Part shown: piece by piece, positions 43,765-52,390 of the stretch
How the letters are laid out: each line of letters starts with the position of its first letter
Position numbering within the stretch: the first letter of the stretch is position 1
NCBI GenBank assembly: GCA_029557915.1
Contig: JAKQHS010000015.1
Coordinates: forward strand, 1-64,000
Length of the DNA: 64,000 bases
Direction: 5' to 3'
DNA from: Bacteroidota bacterium
Lineage (GTDB): Bacteria > Bacteroidota > Bacteroidia > Chitinophagales > Saprospiraceae
Translations under genes and position numbers: made by a program
Notes under the pieces: generated by a model
Seen by the model: the letters and a program-made list of their open reading frames with translations, nothing else
The model's database searches: none
What the model was told of the DNA's origin: nothing

Positions 43765-44418
43765 ATGAAAGTCATTGTCACCGGGTCTACGGGTATGGTG
43801 GGGGAAGGGGTTCTGCATGAATGCCTGCACCATACCGCAGTAGAATCCATTCTGGTCATCAACCGTAAACCCTGCGGTATCCGGGATCCCAAACTTACTG
43901 AAATCATTCTCCCGGATTTCTTTGACCTATCGGGAATAAAGGCGCAATGTACCGGGTATGATGCTTTTTTTTTCTGCCTGGGGGTATCCTCGGTCGGTCT
44001 TTCCGAAACCGAATACACACGATTGACGCATAGCCTTACCCTTTACCTGGCATCCAGTATGGTTGCCCTGAATCCGGGCATGGTTTTTTGTTATGTATCC
44101 GGCGCCGGAACGGACAGCACAGAAAAAGGCCGAATGATGTGGGCGAGGGTAAAAGGCAGGACGGAAAATGACCTCCAGAAACTTCCCTTTAAAAAAGTAT
44201 TTCTATTCCGGCCGGGTTTTATTGAACCGGGGGCCGGCCTTAAAAACACCCTTCGATCCTATAAATACCTTTTCTGGCTGGTTCCGATCATCCGCTGGCT
44301 GGCGCCCAACCGGATCTGTACTTTAAAAGAAATCGGGATGGCCATGATCCATGCTGTCCTGAAAGGGTATGATAAAAAGGTCCTGGAAGTCAGCGACATT
44401 AAAAAACTCGCCCGGTAA
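43765..44418 (+). CDS. Atypical short-chain dehydrogenase/NAD(P)-binding protein
   Basis: 217 residues. Nucleotide-binding GSTGMVGEGVL (6-16), VINRKP, and FFFCLGVSSVG. The catalytic Tyr/Lys pair of classical SDRs is absent, as in NmrA-like atypical SDRs. FLFRPGFIEPGAGLKNTLRSYKYLFWLVPIIRWLAP near the C-terminus matches the HTATIP2/epimerase-like group. It lies 13 bp after the PVC-type protein and 30 bp before the PQQ dehydrogenase. Substrate unknown. Confidence 0.82.
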   Translation: MKVIVTGSTGMVGEGVLHECLHHTAVESILVINRKPCGIRDPKLTEIILPDFFDLSGIKAQCTGYDAFFFCLGVSSVGLSETEYTRLTHSLTLYLASSMVALNPGMVFCYVSGAGTDSTEKGRMMWARVKGRTENDLQKLPFKKVFLFRPGFIEPGAGLKNTLRSYKYLFWLVPIIRWLAPNRICTLKEIGMAMIHAVLKGYDKKVLEVSDIKKLAR

Positions 44419-44448
44419 ACTTGTTCCGTTAACCAATCCACGCTCCCG

Positions 44449-46533
44449 ATGTATAAATTTTCCGTTCAATATTGTGTCCTGACCCTCATTCTATTGACCG
44501 GCTGGTTTCCCTCCTGTAATAAACCGGTTGGAACCGACCGGGAACAAGACCTGGCCGATGAATCAAACACTTCAGACTGGTTGGCTTATGGAAGGACCCA
44601 TTCAGAGAGACGTTTCAGCCCGCTGACGGATATTGATACTTCAAATGTCTCCCGTCTTCAGGTAGACTGGTTTTTAGACCTGCCCCGCGACCACGCCCTG
44701 GTTTCGACCCCCCTGGTCATTGATGGTATCCTGTATTTTACAGGCACCGGCAATGTCGTCCGCGCGGTCGATGCCACCAATAGTAAAGCGCTCTGGACTT
44801 ACGATCCGGAAATCGCAAAGGAAATTGGCAATCACCGCAAGGTCGGCTGGAGCCATAGCAGGGGTTTGTCGTATTACCGGGGTAAGATATTCCTGGCTAC
44901 CTGGGATGGACGCTTGCAAGCCCTCGATGCCGGGTCAGGCAAATTGATTTGGAGTACCAGGACCTTTGATCTGAACAAACCCTGGTTTATTACCGGGGCG
45001 CCCAAGGCCTTTAAAGGCAAGGTGGTGATCGGGAACGGAGGCACCGAACAAGGGCCCTCCAGGGGATATGTCACGGCCTATGATGCGGAAACCGGGCAAC
45101 AAGCCTGGAGATTTTATATGGTCCCGGGAAATCCGGCCGACGGATTTGAAAATGAAGCCATGAGAATGGCAGCAGGGACCTGGACCGGCGAATGGTGGAA
45201 ACATGGCGGAGGCGGCAATGCCTGGCATGGATTCACCTATGATCCCGAACTTGATTTGTTGTATATCGGGACAGGAAATGGCTCTCCCTGGAACCGGAAG
45301 ATCAGGAGTCCCGGGGGCGGGGACAATTTGTTCCTTTCTTCCATTTTGGCGCTTGATCCCGATACCGGGGAGTACCGGTGGCATTATCAGACCACGCCTG
45401 GCGAGAGTTGGGATTATAACTCCAACATGGATATCGTCCTGGCTGACCTGATGCTGGAAGGAATAAAAACTAAGGTGATCCTGCATGCGCCGAAAAATGG
45501 ATTTTTTTATGTAATCAACCGGGAAACCGGGAAACTGATTTCAGCCAAGCCGTTTGTGGAAACCTCCTGGGCTTCAGAAATCGATTTATCCACCGGTCGC
45601 CCGGTTGAAATAGCGGCAGCGCGGTATGTACAGGGTCCCGGCTATGTGACTCCGGGACCTCATGGAGCCCATAGCTGGCATGCCATGTCCTTCAACCCCA
45701 TCACCGGGCTGGCCTATATCCCCTCCATACACGACGGCAATGTTTATTCCGACCAGGGCATAGACCTGGCTTCCTGGCAGGCCGTTGACTTTAAGGGCGG
45801 GATCGGAGTGGGACTTACAACGCCTGAGAAATTGCCCCGTGATTATCCGGCCTCTCTCCAGGCTTGGGATCCGGTGACCCAGAAATTGGCCTGGTCCGTA
45901 CCCCAGCAGGAACTATGGAATGCGGGGACCCTCACCACGGCGGGTAAATTGGTTTTCCAGGGCAGGGCCGATGGAAAATTCCTGGCTTATCATGCCTCCA
46001 CCGGTGAGATCCTTTGGACTTTTGATGCGGGCCTGGGTATTTCAGCTCCACCGATTACCTACAAGTTGAAGGGACGACAATACCTGGCCCTGCTGGTAGG
46101 TTGGGGTGGCGCCTTTGCGGGCGTTGGAAACAAGGCGCTGGGTTGGGAATACGGCAAGCATATGCGCCGCCTGATCGTATTTTCACTGGAAGGCAAGAAG
46201 GCTTTGCCCCCCTTGCCTCCTCCCTATTTTCCCGTTCCTCTGGATGCGCCGGATTTTGAGGTGAATGATTCTTTGGCAAAAGCAGGACAATCCTTGTATG
46301 GAAAATGCAGCGGCTGTCATGGTCCGGGACTTCTGGCGGCAGGTATGGCCCCGGACCTAAAAGCCTCGGCTATTGCTTTAAACCTGGACCTTTTCAGGCT
46401 GGTGGTTCAGAAGGGTGAACGGTTAAATATGGGGATGCCCGCCTATCCCGATCTTACAGATGAACAGTTGCTCTCCCTGATGCATTGGATCCGGAAAAAG
46501 GGGAATGAAATCCTGTACCCAAAGGAACTTTAA
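44449..46533 (+). CDS. PQQ-dependent alcohol/glucose dehydrogenase with C-terminal cytochrome c
   Basis: 694 residues. Lipobox-like SCNKP near residue 23. An eight-bladed PQQ propeller: SDWLAYGRTHSERRFSPLTDI, VSTPLVIDGILYFTG, GKLIWSTRTFD, GNGGTEQGPSRGYVTAYDAETGQQAWRF, GGGGNAWHGFTYDPELDLLYIGTGNGSPW, YNSNMDIVLADL, MSFNPITGLAYIP, GLGISAPPITYKLKGRQYLALLVGWGG. The C-terminal cytochrome c (about 605-690) has KCSGCHGPG. It is a quinohemoprotein that oxidises alcohols or sugars in the periplasm. No PQQ biosynthesis genes are in the window, so PQQ may be imported. Confidence 0.94.
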   Translation: MYKFSVQYCVLTLILLTGWFPSCNKPVGTDREQDLADESNTSDWLAYGRTHSERRFSPLTDIDTSNVSRLQVDWFLDLPRDHALVSTPLVIDGILYFTGTGNVVRAVDATNSKALWTYDPEIAKEIGNHRKVGWSHSRGLSYYRGKIFLATWDGRLQALDAGSGKLIWSTRTFDLNKPWFITGAPKAFKGKVVIGNGGTEQGPSRGYVTAYDAETGQQAWRFYMVPGNPADGFENEAMRMAAGTWTGEWWKHGGGGNAWHGFTYDPELDLLYIGTGNGSPWNRKIRSPGGGDNLFLSSILALDPDTGEYRWHYQTTPGESWDYNSNMDIVLADLMLEGIKTKVILHAPKNGFFYVINRETGKLISAKPFVETSWASEIDLSTGRPVEIAAARYVQGPGYVTPGPHGAHSWHAMSFNPITGLAYIPSIHDGNVYSDQGIDLASWQAVDFKGGIGVGLTTPEKLPRDYPASLQAWDPVTQKLAWSVPQQELWNAGTLTTAGKLVFQGRADGKFLAYHASTGEILWTFDAGLGISAPPITYKLKGRQYLALLVGWGGAFAGVGNKALGWEYGKHMRRLIVFSLEGKKALPPLPPPYFPVPLDAPDFEVNDSLAKAGQSLYGKCSGCHGPGLLAAGMAPDLKASAIALNLDLFRLVVQKGERLNMGMPAYPDLTDEQLLSLMHWIRKKGNEILYPKEL

Positions 46534-46545
46534 TAATCCGCCGTG

Positions 46546-47349
46546 TCATCTGCAATCCGGGTTTATACCCAGGATATAGTGCTGCAAGATATTGATTTGT
46601 TTTGCCGTCTCAGCACCCAGAAAACCGCTGATCATTTCATTTTTTAAATGGCGTTCGCAAAAACCGGTTAACGGCCTGGCCAGGGGCATATAAGACCAAT
46701 GCCATTTTTCCTCATGGTATCCGTGTGGACGACCGGCGGTATAGGGTTGGCAAAAGCCGTATTTCCCGGCGTGGGCGACCAGCCAATCGTATATTTTTTT
46801 TCCTTCGCCTTTTGCAAAAAAGGAATTGTCCAGTGCGTTGAGGTCCATATCGGTTCCCCAATGATGGCGGGAAGAGCCGGGCATGGAGGAGTATTCCAGG
46901 ATTTTTAAGGCCCGTTTTACCGGATCTGGCGTGGTGAGGGCAAGATTCTGGCCGTCTTCCACCAGGCGTTTGCCGGTCCATTTATCTTCCCAGATTGATT
47001 TCTGACTGGTAAAGTTGCGGGTGGCCGATAGAATTTTGAGTTCTACCCCGTCCGTCTCTGCGGCCTTTGCCATTTTTACAAATGCTTCCAGGGTTTCTTT
47101 CCTGAGGAACATCCCTTCACGGCTTGCGTATTTTTGTTCAACGGGGGCAAACCGTTCATTGCTGCCCGGATCAAATTTGCCCATCACATAATTCAGGGTA
47201 TCTGTAGCCGGGGAGCTCACCGACGGCCGGGCGGCTTTCAGAGGGAGGGGTGCCTGGGGGGAATCTGGGGCGGTCTTGCATAAAAAGAAAACCGGGATGG
47301 AAAGGCTTATTAAACCGGTTGAAATCAGTCGGCCGGCCAGCTCAGGCAT
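46546..47349 (-). CDS. VanY-like D-alanyl-D-alanine carboxypeptidase (M15B)
   Basis: 267 residues, signal-like N-terminus. Zinc site SSRHHWGTDMDLN (SxHxxGxAxD, about 160) and KWHWSYMP (ExWHW-like, about 213), with KILSATRNFTSQKSIWEDKW before them. It trims peptidoglycan stem peptides in the periplasm. Last gene of the operon that starts with the DJ-1-like lipoprotein; only 1 bp separates it from the hemD stop codon. Confidence 0.88.
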   Translation of the reverse strand: MPELAGRLISTGLISLSIPVFFLCKTAPDSPQAPLPLKAARPSVSSPATDTLNYVMGKFDPGSNERFAPVEQKYASREGMFLRKETLEAFVKMAKAAETDGVELKILSATRNFTSQKSIWEDKWTGKRLVEDGQNLALTTPDPVKRALKILEYSSMPGSSRHHWGTDMDLNALDNSFFAKGEGKKIYDWLVAHAGKYGFCQPYTAGRPHGYHEEKWHWSYMPLARPLTGFCERHLKNEMISGFLGAETAKQINILQHYILGINPDCR

Positions 47350-47350
47350 T

Positions 47351-48124
47351 TTATTTGTTGGAGACGGTCAGGTATTTTTCCAAAGCCATGCTCATCGATG
47401 GAACGTCGGGGGCGGGCGCTTTGATGTTCAGTTTCAGACCCAGATCTTCCACTGCTTTGGAGGTTTGGGTTCCGAAGGCCGCGATGCGGGTTTCTTCCTG
47501 TTTGAAATCAGGGAAGTTTTCATATAACGATTTCAGGCAAAGCGGGCTGAAAAAAACCAGGACGTCGTATTTGATGTCTTTGAGATGGGAAAGATTGCAA
47601 CTGACCGTCCGGTACATGATGGCTTCCGTGACTTTTAATCCTTTACCCAGGAGGTAATCCAGTACTTCTTTTGCACCCTGGTCGCTGGAGGGGAGCAGGA
47701 ATTTTTCGTTTTTGTGTTTATTAAAATAGGCGCTGAGGTCTTCAATACTTTTGGTGCCCACAAATACCTTGCGTTTACGGTACAGGATAAATTTCTGCAG
47801 GTAATTGCCGATGGCTTCCGTGAGGCAGAAATATTTCATGTCCGGATTGACTTTAATCCGCATTTCTTCACAGATCCTGAAATAATGTTCTATGGCTGTT
47901 TTACTGGTGAAGACCACGGCCGTGAATTCATCCGGACGGATCCTGCTTTTCCTGAATTCTTTTTCGGTGACCGGGCTGATCTGGTTGAAGGGAATAAAAT
48001 CGATTTTCAGATTGTATTTTTTCTCAATATTTGCATAGGGAGAATGCTCGGGTTTAGGTTGAGAAACCAGTATGGTTTTGATGCGTTTGAACTTTTCCGG
48101 AGAAGTCTTGGCTGTGCTGCTCAT
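47351..48124 (-). CDS. hemD: Uroporphyrinogen-III synthase
   Basis: 257 residues. It has the two-domain HemD pattern: KTILVSQPKPEHSPYANIEKKYNLKIDFIPF (first domain start), FTAVVFTSKTAIEHYF (motif), SIEDLSAYFNKH, EVLDYLLGKGLKVTEAIMYRT and YDVLVFFSPLCLKSLYENFPDF with IAAFGTQTSKAVEDLGLKLNIKAPAPD. It closes and inverts the tetrapyrrole ring in heme synthesis. HemD is poorly conserved in sequence, but the neighbouring DUF4271 gene is the usual partner in Bacteroidota. Confidence 0.9.
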   Translation of the reverse strand: MSSTAKTSPEKFKRIKTILVSQPKPEHSPYANIEKKYNLKIDFIPFNQISPVTEKEFRKSRIRPDEFTAVVFTSKTAIEHYFRICEEMRIKVNPDMKYFCLTEAIGNYLQKFILYRKRKVFVGTKSIEDLSAYFNKHKNEKFLLPSSDQGAKEVLDYLLGKGLKVTEAIMYRTVSCNLSHLKDIKYDVLVFFSPLCLKSLYENFPDFKQEETRIAAFGTQTSKAVEDLGLKLNIKAPAPDVPSMSMALEKYLTVSNK

Positions 48125-48181
48125 TCAAGAAATCAAGTTTACCTGGTTTTTAAATAGTACCCGGTTTGCGGAGGCGGATAT

Positions 48182-49336
48182 TTAGAGGGAAAAATACCTC
48201 ACCAACAACATCCAGGGTGCGATTTCAACGGCACAAAGGTAAATAATAAAATGCAATTTTCTTGAAACTATGATCGGGAGGTTGTTCAGCAGACCCCTCA
48301 CCTGTCTCATGATGTAAAGGAGACCGATCAGGCATATTCCAACAAGGATCAGGGTCTTTCCTGAAGCCGGATCGACAAAGGACAGCAGGATGTTGATGAG
48401 CATCAATCCGAGCCCTGCGGTGAGGTTGTGGATTCCAATGGTGTAATTGAAAAACATGGTTTCTTTTTCCATTGGAAAAATTTTTCCCATCAGATACAAA
48501 ACCAGGTGGCGCACCAGGTAGATGCCCAAGACGATCCCCAGGGCGACCAGGAGGGAAAGCGGAGCAATCCGGAAAATCTGGAAAGTCTGGTAAATAAAAA
48601 TCCCGGCATTGACCACAAACAGAAAATACAGGATGCCGAAGACCATCATGTGATTGCCTTTGAAGGCGTCCTTAAACAACATCCGGAGTTGATTCTGATT
48701 GTAGGTAGCCTTGAACAGGGAGGCCGGATAAGACCGGTTAAAATTGATGGCGATGGCAGCCAGCAGGAACAGAAAGACATAGATCAAAAACCAGGCGTTC
48801 TTACTGATCGCTCCGCGGGCATCGGTGGTATTGTTTCCAAAGGTTTTCAGCTTTTTTTGAAGGACATCCAGATCGACTCCTCCAGGCCGGCCGTTGGGAT
48901 CCCCGGTGGCTTCAGACGATGGGGGGATACTTCCTGTGGAGGTGTCGACTCCGGCCGTTTCAGCGGATCTGTCCCGGGAGGATGGAAAGGGAGGCCGGGT
49001 TCCTTCCGGGCTTTGGCTTGGCTTGTTGAGGATGACTTCATTGGGATTCCCTCCCGATTTGATATCAAATATATTGGCAGAAGTCCTACCCGTTTTTTGA
49101 ACCGGGGCCGGAACGATCTCCGCAGGCCTGGTCTGAACTGCAACGGGTAAGGAATCGTGCGTAGTCTTTTTCTGGGTGGCCGCACCCGGATCGATGGCTT
49201 CGGTTTTTTTTACTTCTTCTTTTTTGACTGCCGGTTTGATTTTTGAAGCATCCGGTTTTTTTATGTCAAAGGGATTTTGGCCGGTAAGCATTCCGGCCGG
49301 TCCGAATAAAAAAACCAGCAAGATCAGCCTGCTCAT
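48182..49336 (-). CDS. DUF4271 membrane protein
   Basis: 384 residues. Signal peptide ending LTGQ, a low-complexity Lys/Pro/Ser linker (about 25-170, FDIKKPDASKIKPAVKKEEVKK), then six or seven membrane segments from about residue 180 (FLIYVFLFLLAAIAI, VFGILYFLFVVNAGIF, LLVALGIVLGIYLVRHLVLYL, TLILVGICLIGLLYIM, LHFIIYLCAVEIAPWMLLV). DUF4271 proteins commonly precede hemD in this phylum; the molecular role is not known to me. The start overlaps the DJ-1-like stop by 4 bp. Confidence 0.9.
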   Translation of the reverse strand: MSRLILLVFLFGPAGMLTGQNPFDIKKPDASKIKPAVKKEEVKKTEAIDPGAATQKKTTHDSLPVAVQTRPAEIVPAPVQKTGRTSANIFDIKSGGNPNEVILNKPSQSPEGTRPPFPSSRDRSAETAGVDTSTGSIPPSSEATGDPNGRPGGVDLDVLQKKLKTFGNNTTDARGAISKNAWFLIYVFLFLLAAIAINFNRSYPASLFKATYNQNQLRMLFKDAFKGNHMMVFGILYFLFVVNAGIFIYQTFQIFRIAPLSLLVALGIVLGIYLVRHLVLYLMGKIFPMEKETMFFNYTIGIHNLTAGLGLMLINILLSFVDPASGKTLILVGICLIGLLYIMRQVRGLLNNLPIIVSRKLHFIIYLCAVEIAPWMLLVRYFSL

Positions 49337-50133
49337 AAGGTGGAATAACCGTTGCCCTGATGGATGACCACTTTTTTCACCGTATTGAGATCCCAGTCGA
49401 TGACCAGGCCCTTGGCAATTTTGTCGGCCACAACTTTTCCATAAAGCAATTGAACAAGATACAGCGCCGATTCAAAAGACCGGGCTCCCCCGGAGGAGGT
49501 AATCACATTTTTGTCGTGAACAAAATAAACATTTTCATAAACGCGAACCTGGGGAAACATGTCTTTAAACGTTTTGACGTTGGCCGGAAACGTCGTGCAG
49601 GAGACCCCATCCAGCAAACCCGCCTTGGCCAGCAAAAAAGCCCCATCGCAATGGGAGGTGACAAACATCGCATTCTCCCCGGTCTTCCGGACCCAGCGGA
49701 TCATGACGGTGTCGTTGAGATCGGAGTCGGTATGGTGTTCCGCGCTGGGAATGACCAGGACATCGATCTTGGGCAGTTTGTCGCGGGTATAATCAAAATC
49801 CGGTTTGATATAGAGTCCTTCGAAAGTACGGATGAGATCATGGGTGTTCGCTACCGTGAACACATTCATGGCTTTGATGTTTTCCCGGTACTGGGTGTGT
49901 TGAAAAACGTCGTAAGGGGCGGTGAGTTCCGTATTGTACACCCCGTTCATCACCAGAAAGGCTACATTGTACCGGTCGGGCAGGATCAGATCTTTTTGTT
50001 TCAGGGTGACCGCCCTGGTCTGACTGTCGGGGGTGGACTCGTGATGCCGGCAAGCGGGATAGAGGCAGACGCTGACAGCCAAAAGAATAAAGACACGAAT
50101 GCGTATCCTGTCGATCCTGGTTAAAAACATCAT
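49333..50133 (-). CDS. DJ-1/PfpI-family lipoprotein
   Basis: 266 residues. A lipoprotein-type signal (FILLAVSVCLYPAC) precedes a DJ-1 domain: VAFLVMNGVYNTELTAPYDVFQ, IDVLVIPSAEHH, MFVTSHCDGAFLLAKAGLLDG with nucleophile-elbow Cys about 159, NVYFVHDKNVITSSGGARSFESALYLVQ. Members act as deglycases, hydratases or sensors; some resemble AraC-type ligand domains. Location on the membrane and role are unknown. First gene of the DJ-1/DUF4271/hemD/VanY operon. ATG 50130 is an alternative start. Confidence 0.88.
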   Translation of the reverse strand: MMFLTRIDRIRIRVFILLAVSVCLYPACRHHESTPDSQTRAVTLKQKDLILPDRYNVAFLVMNGVYNTELTAPYDVFQHTQYRENIKAMNVFTVANTHDLIRTFEGLYIKPDFDYTRDKLPKIDVLVIPSAEHHTDSDLNDTVMIRWVRKTGENAMFVTSHCDGAFLLAKAGLLDGVSCTTFPANVKTFKDMFPQVRVYENVYFVHDKNVITSSGGARSFESALYLVQLLYGKVVADKIAKGLVIDWDLNTVKKVVIHQGNGYSTL

Positions 50134-50199
50134 TATAGAAACGGAATCCTGTACAAAATTGTTATTTTTTTACTTTCGCCGCAACGATTAAGAGCTTAA

Positions 50200-50646
50200 A
50201 TGGAGATAAAAAACAGAAAAGCGCAGCACGAATACTTTTTCCGGCAATCCTTTGAAGCGGGGATCGTGCTGGACGGAGCCGAGGTAAAGTCCATCCGGGA
50301 AGGCAATGCCAACCTGAATGATGCCTATTGTTACTTCAGGGATGGTGAATTATACATACGAAATTTTCATATAGCCCCGTTTAAACAGGCCGCAGGCTGG
50401 TCGGTACACGACCCCCTGAGGGAAAGAAAACTGCTTCTTAAAAAAAATGAACTTAAAAAACTGAGGCACCGGGTGGATGAAAAAGGCATGACGATCGTGC
50501 CTTACCGCATGTATTTGTCCGAAAGAGGCCTGATCAAAATGGAAATTGTGCTGGGAGAAGGCAAAAAAGCCTACGACAAGCGGGAGACCATTAGGGCAAA
50601 AGACAATCGCAGGGAAATGGAAAGAATGGATAAAGGGAAACTGTAA
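50200..50646 (+). CDS. smpB: SsrA-binding protein SmpB
   Basis: 148 residues: NRKAQHEYFFRQSFEAGIVLDGAEVKSIREGNANLNDAY, ELYIRNFHIAPF, RERKLLLKKNELKKL, VPYRMYLSERGLIKMEIVLGEGKKAYDKRETIRAKDNRREMER. The OB barrel and basic C-tail are complete, ending MDKGKL. It binds tmRNA and delivers it to stalled ribosomes. No tmRNA gene is seen nearby. TACTTTCG before the start is a near-match to the -7 element. Confidence 0.97.
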   Translation: MEIKNRKAQHEYFFRQSFEAGIVLDGAEVKSIREGNANLNDAYCYFRDGELYIRNFHIAPFKQAAGWSVHDPLRERKLLLKKNELKKLRHRVDEKGMTIVPYRMYLSERGLIKMEIVLGEGKKAYDKRETIRAKDNRREMERMDKGKL

Positions 50647-50651
50647 ATGCC

Positions 50652-50816
50652 ATGATCGTTAAAACCAGCTCCGGATACCAGGTGCTTTCCGAAAAGGGGA
50701 AACCGCTGTCAAAGGATAACCTCACCCTTAAGCAGGCCGAACAGCGGCTTAAACAGGTGGAAATGTTTAAACACATGAAACCCAAAGGAAAATCACAAGC
50801 CGGGAAAAAGGAATAA
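50652..50816 (+). CDS. 54-residue basic protein downstream of smpB
   Basis: The ATG at 50652 starts 5 bp after the smpB stop; the frame runs to TAA 50814-50816. It reads MIVKTSSGYQVLSEKGKPLSK, then DNLTLKQAEQRLKQVEMFKHM and a Lys-rich tail. The SGYQVLSEKGKPLSK-x-x-x-T-x-x-x-A-x-x-R-L-x-Q-V-E pattern resembles small hypothetical proteins of bacteria, phages and large viruses. It is short, basic, probably cotranslated with smpB, and below usual gene-finder length cut-offs. Function unknown. Confidence 0.72.
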   Translation: MIVKTSSGYQVLSEKGKPLSKDNLTLKQAEQRLKQVEMFKHMKPKGKSQAGKKE

Positions 50817-50879
50817 TTCCCCCTCCTCCCCTCCCCAAGCCCATCTCATCCGAACCTTTAAATCCGTACCTTCGCCCCG

Positions 50880-52376
50880 ATGAATCAGGAGCTTTTTATT
50901 TACGACAGCCTGAGCCGGGAATACGTCCGTTTTGAACCCTTGCACGAAGGCCGGGTAGGCCTTTACGTCTGCGGACCTACGGTATACAGCGACGTCCATC
51001 TGGGCAATTGCAGGACCTTTGTCAGTTTTGACCTCATCTACCGTTATCTGCGGCAACTTGGATTCCAGGTCAGGTATGTACGAAACATCACCGACGTCGG
51101 CCACCTGGAAGGCGATGCCGATGAAGGAGAAGACAAAGTATCCAAAAAAGCCAGGCTGGAACAACTGGAACCCATGGAAATCGTGCAGAGATATATGAAC
51201 GGATTCCATGAAATGATGGAAGTGTTCAATACGCTTCCGCCCGGCATCGAACCCCGCGCTACCGGCCATATCGTCGAACAAATTGAAATGGTAAAAACGA
51301 TCCTGGCCAATGGCTATGCATACGAACGCAACGGATCGGTGTATTTCAACACTCAAAAACTGATTCAAACCCATGATGTTTACGGCAAACTTTCCGGTAA
51401 GGTCATGGATGAGCTGCAAAATGAATCGCGGGCCCTTAAAAAACAGGAGGAGAAGGACCATCCGGCGGATTTTGCCATCTGGATCAAGGCGGATGAAAGG
51501 CATCTGATGCACTGGCCTTCGCCCTGGTCGGAGGGTTTCCCCGGCTGGCACCTGGAATGCAGTGCGATGAGCACCAAATACCTGGGTAGCCGCTTTGATA
51601 TCCACGGAGGAGGTTATGACCTTAAATTTCCTCACCATGAAAATGAAATTGCCCAGAACATAGGATGTTGCGGTCACAGCCCTGCCAAATACTGGCTCCA
51701 TGCCAACATGCTCCTGCTGAACGGTAAAAAAATGAGTAAAAGCGATGGCAATACCATTTCTCCCGCTCAGTTGTTCAGCGGCCAGAGCCCTCATATTTCC
51801 AAGTCCTATGCACCCATGGTCGTCCGGTTTTTTATGCTTCAAACCCATTATCGCAGCACCCTGGACCTGACCGACGAGGCATTGCAGGCAGCGGAAAAGG
51901 GATATAAAAGGCTGATGGAGGCCGTACGATCACTCAGAAACCTGGGCACGGAGGGGACCCGGCTGCAAGCGTCCCTGGATGAGCAAATCCGGGCCGAATT
52001 GGATTCTTTATACACCGAGATGAACGACGATTTCAACAGCCCCAAGGTGCTGGCGGTTTTATTTGACCTGGTCACCCGGATCAACTCCTTTAAAGACGGA
52101 CATCTCGACATTCAGCAAATCAGTTCGCAGACCCTAGACCGCCTGAAAAAAGAGACCGCACTCTGGGTTTACGATATCCTCGGCCTGAAAGACGAAGAAA
52201 TGTCCAATGGTCAGGGGAAACAAATGGATGAAATCATGAAACTGTTGATTGATCTTAGGCAGCAAGCCAGGGCCAGGAAGGACTTTGCCTTATCGGACCA
52301 GATCCGCGACCGGTTGGGTAAAATTAAAATCGTACTCAAAGACAGCAAGGAAGGAACTACCTGGACTCACGAATAA
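50880..52376 (+). CDS. cysS: Cysteinyl-tRNA synthetase
   Basis: 498 residues. Class I signatures HLGN (40-43) and KKMSKSDGN (about 283-291). Zinc-binding Cys31 lies in LYVCGPTVYSD with CSAMS and HHENEIAQ downstream. A DALR-like helical domain and a charged C-terminus follow. It charges tRNA-Cys in the cytoplasm. The near-consensus -7 TACCTTCG ends just before the ATG. Confidence 0.97.
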   Translation: MNQELFIYDSLSREYVRFEPLHEGRVGLYVCGPTVYSDVHLGNCRTFVSFDLIYRYLRQLGFQVRYVRNITDVGHLEGDADEGEDKVSKKARLEQLEPMEIVQRYMNGFHEMMEVFNTLPPGIEPRATGHIVEQIEMVKTILANGYAYERNGSVYFNTQKLIQTHDVYGKLSGKVMDELQNESRALKKQEEKDHPADFAIWIKADERHLMHWPSPWSEGFPGWHLECSAMSTKYLGSRFDIHGGGYDLKFPHHENEIAQNIGCCGHSPAKYWLHANMLLLNGKKMSKSDGNTISPAQLFSGQSPHISKSYAPMVVRFFMLQTHYRSTLDLTDEALQAAEKGYKRLMEAVRSLRNLGTEGTRLQASLDEQIRAELDSLYTEMNDDFNSPKVLAVLFDLVTRINSFKDGHLDIQQISSQTLDRLKKETALWVYDILGLKDEEMSNGQGKQMDEIMKLLIDLRQQARARKDFALSDQIRDRLGKIKIVLKDSKEGTTWTHE

Positions 52377-52390
52377 TTATTGCACATCCC

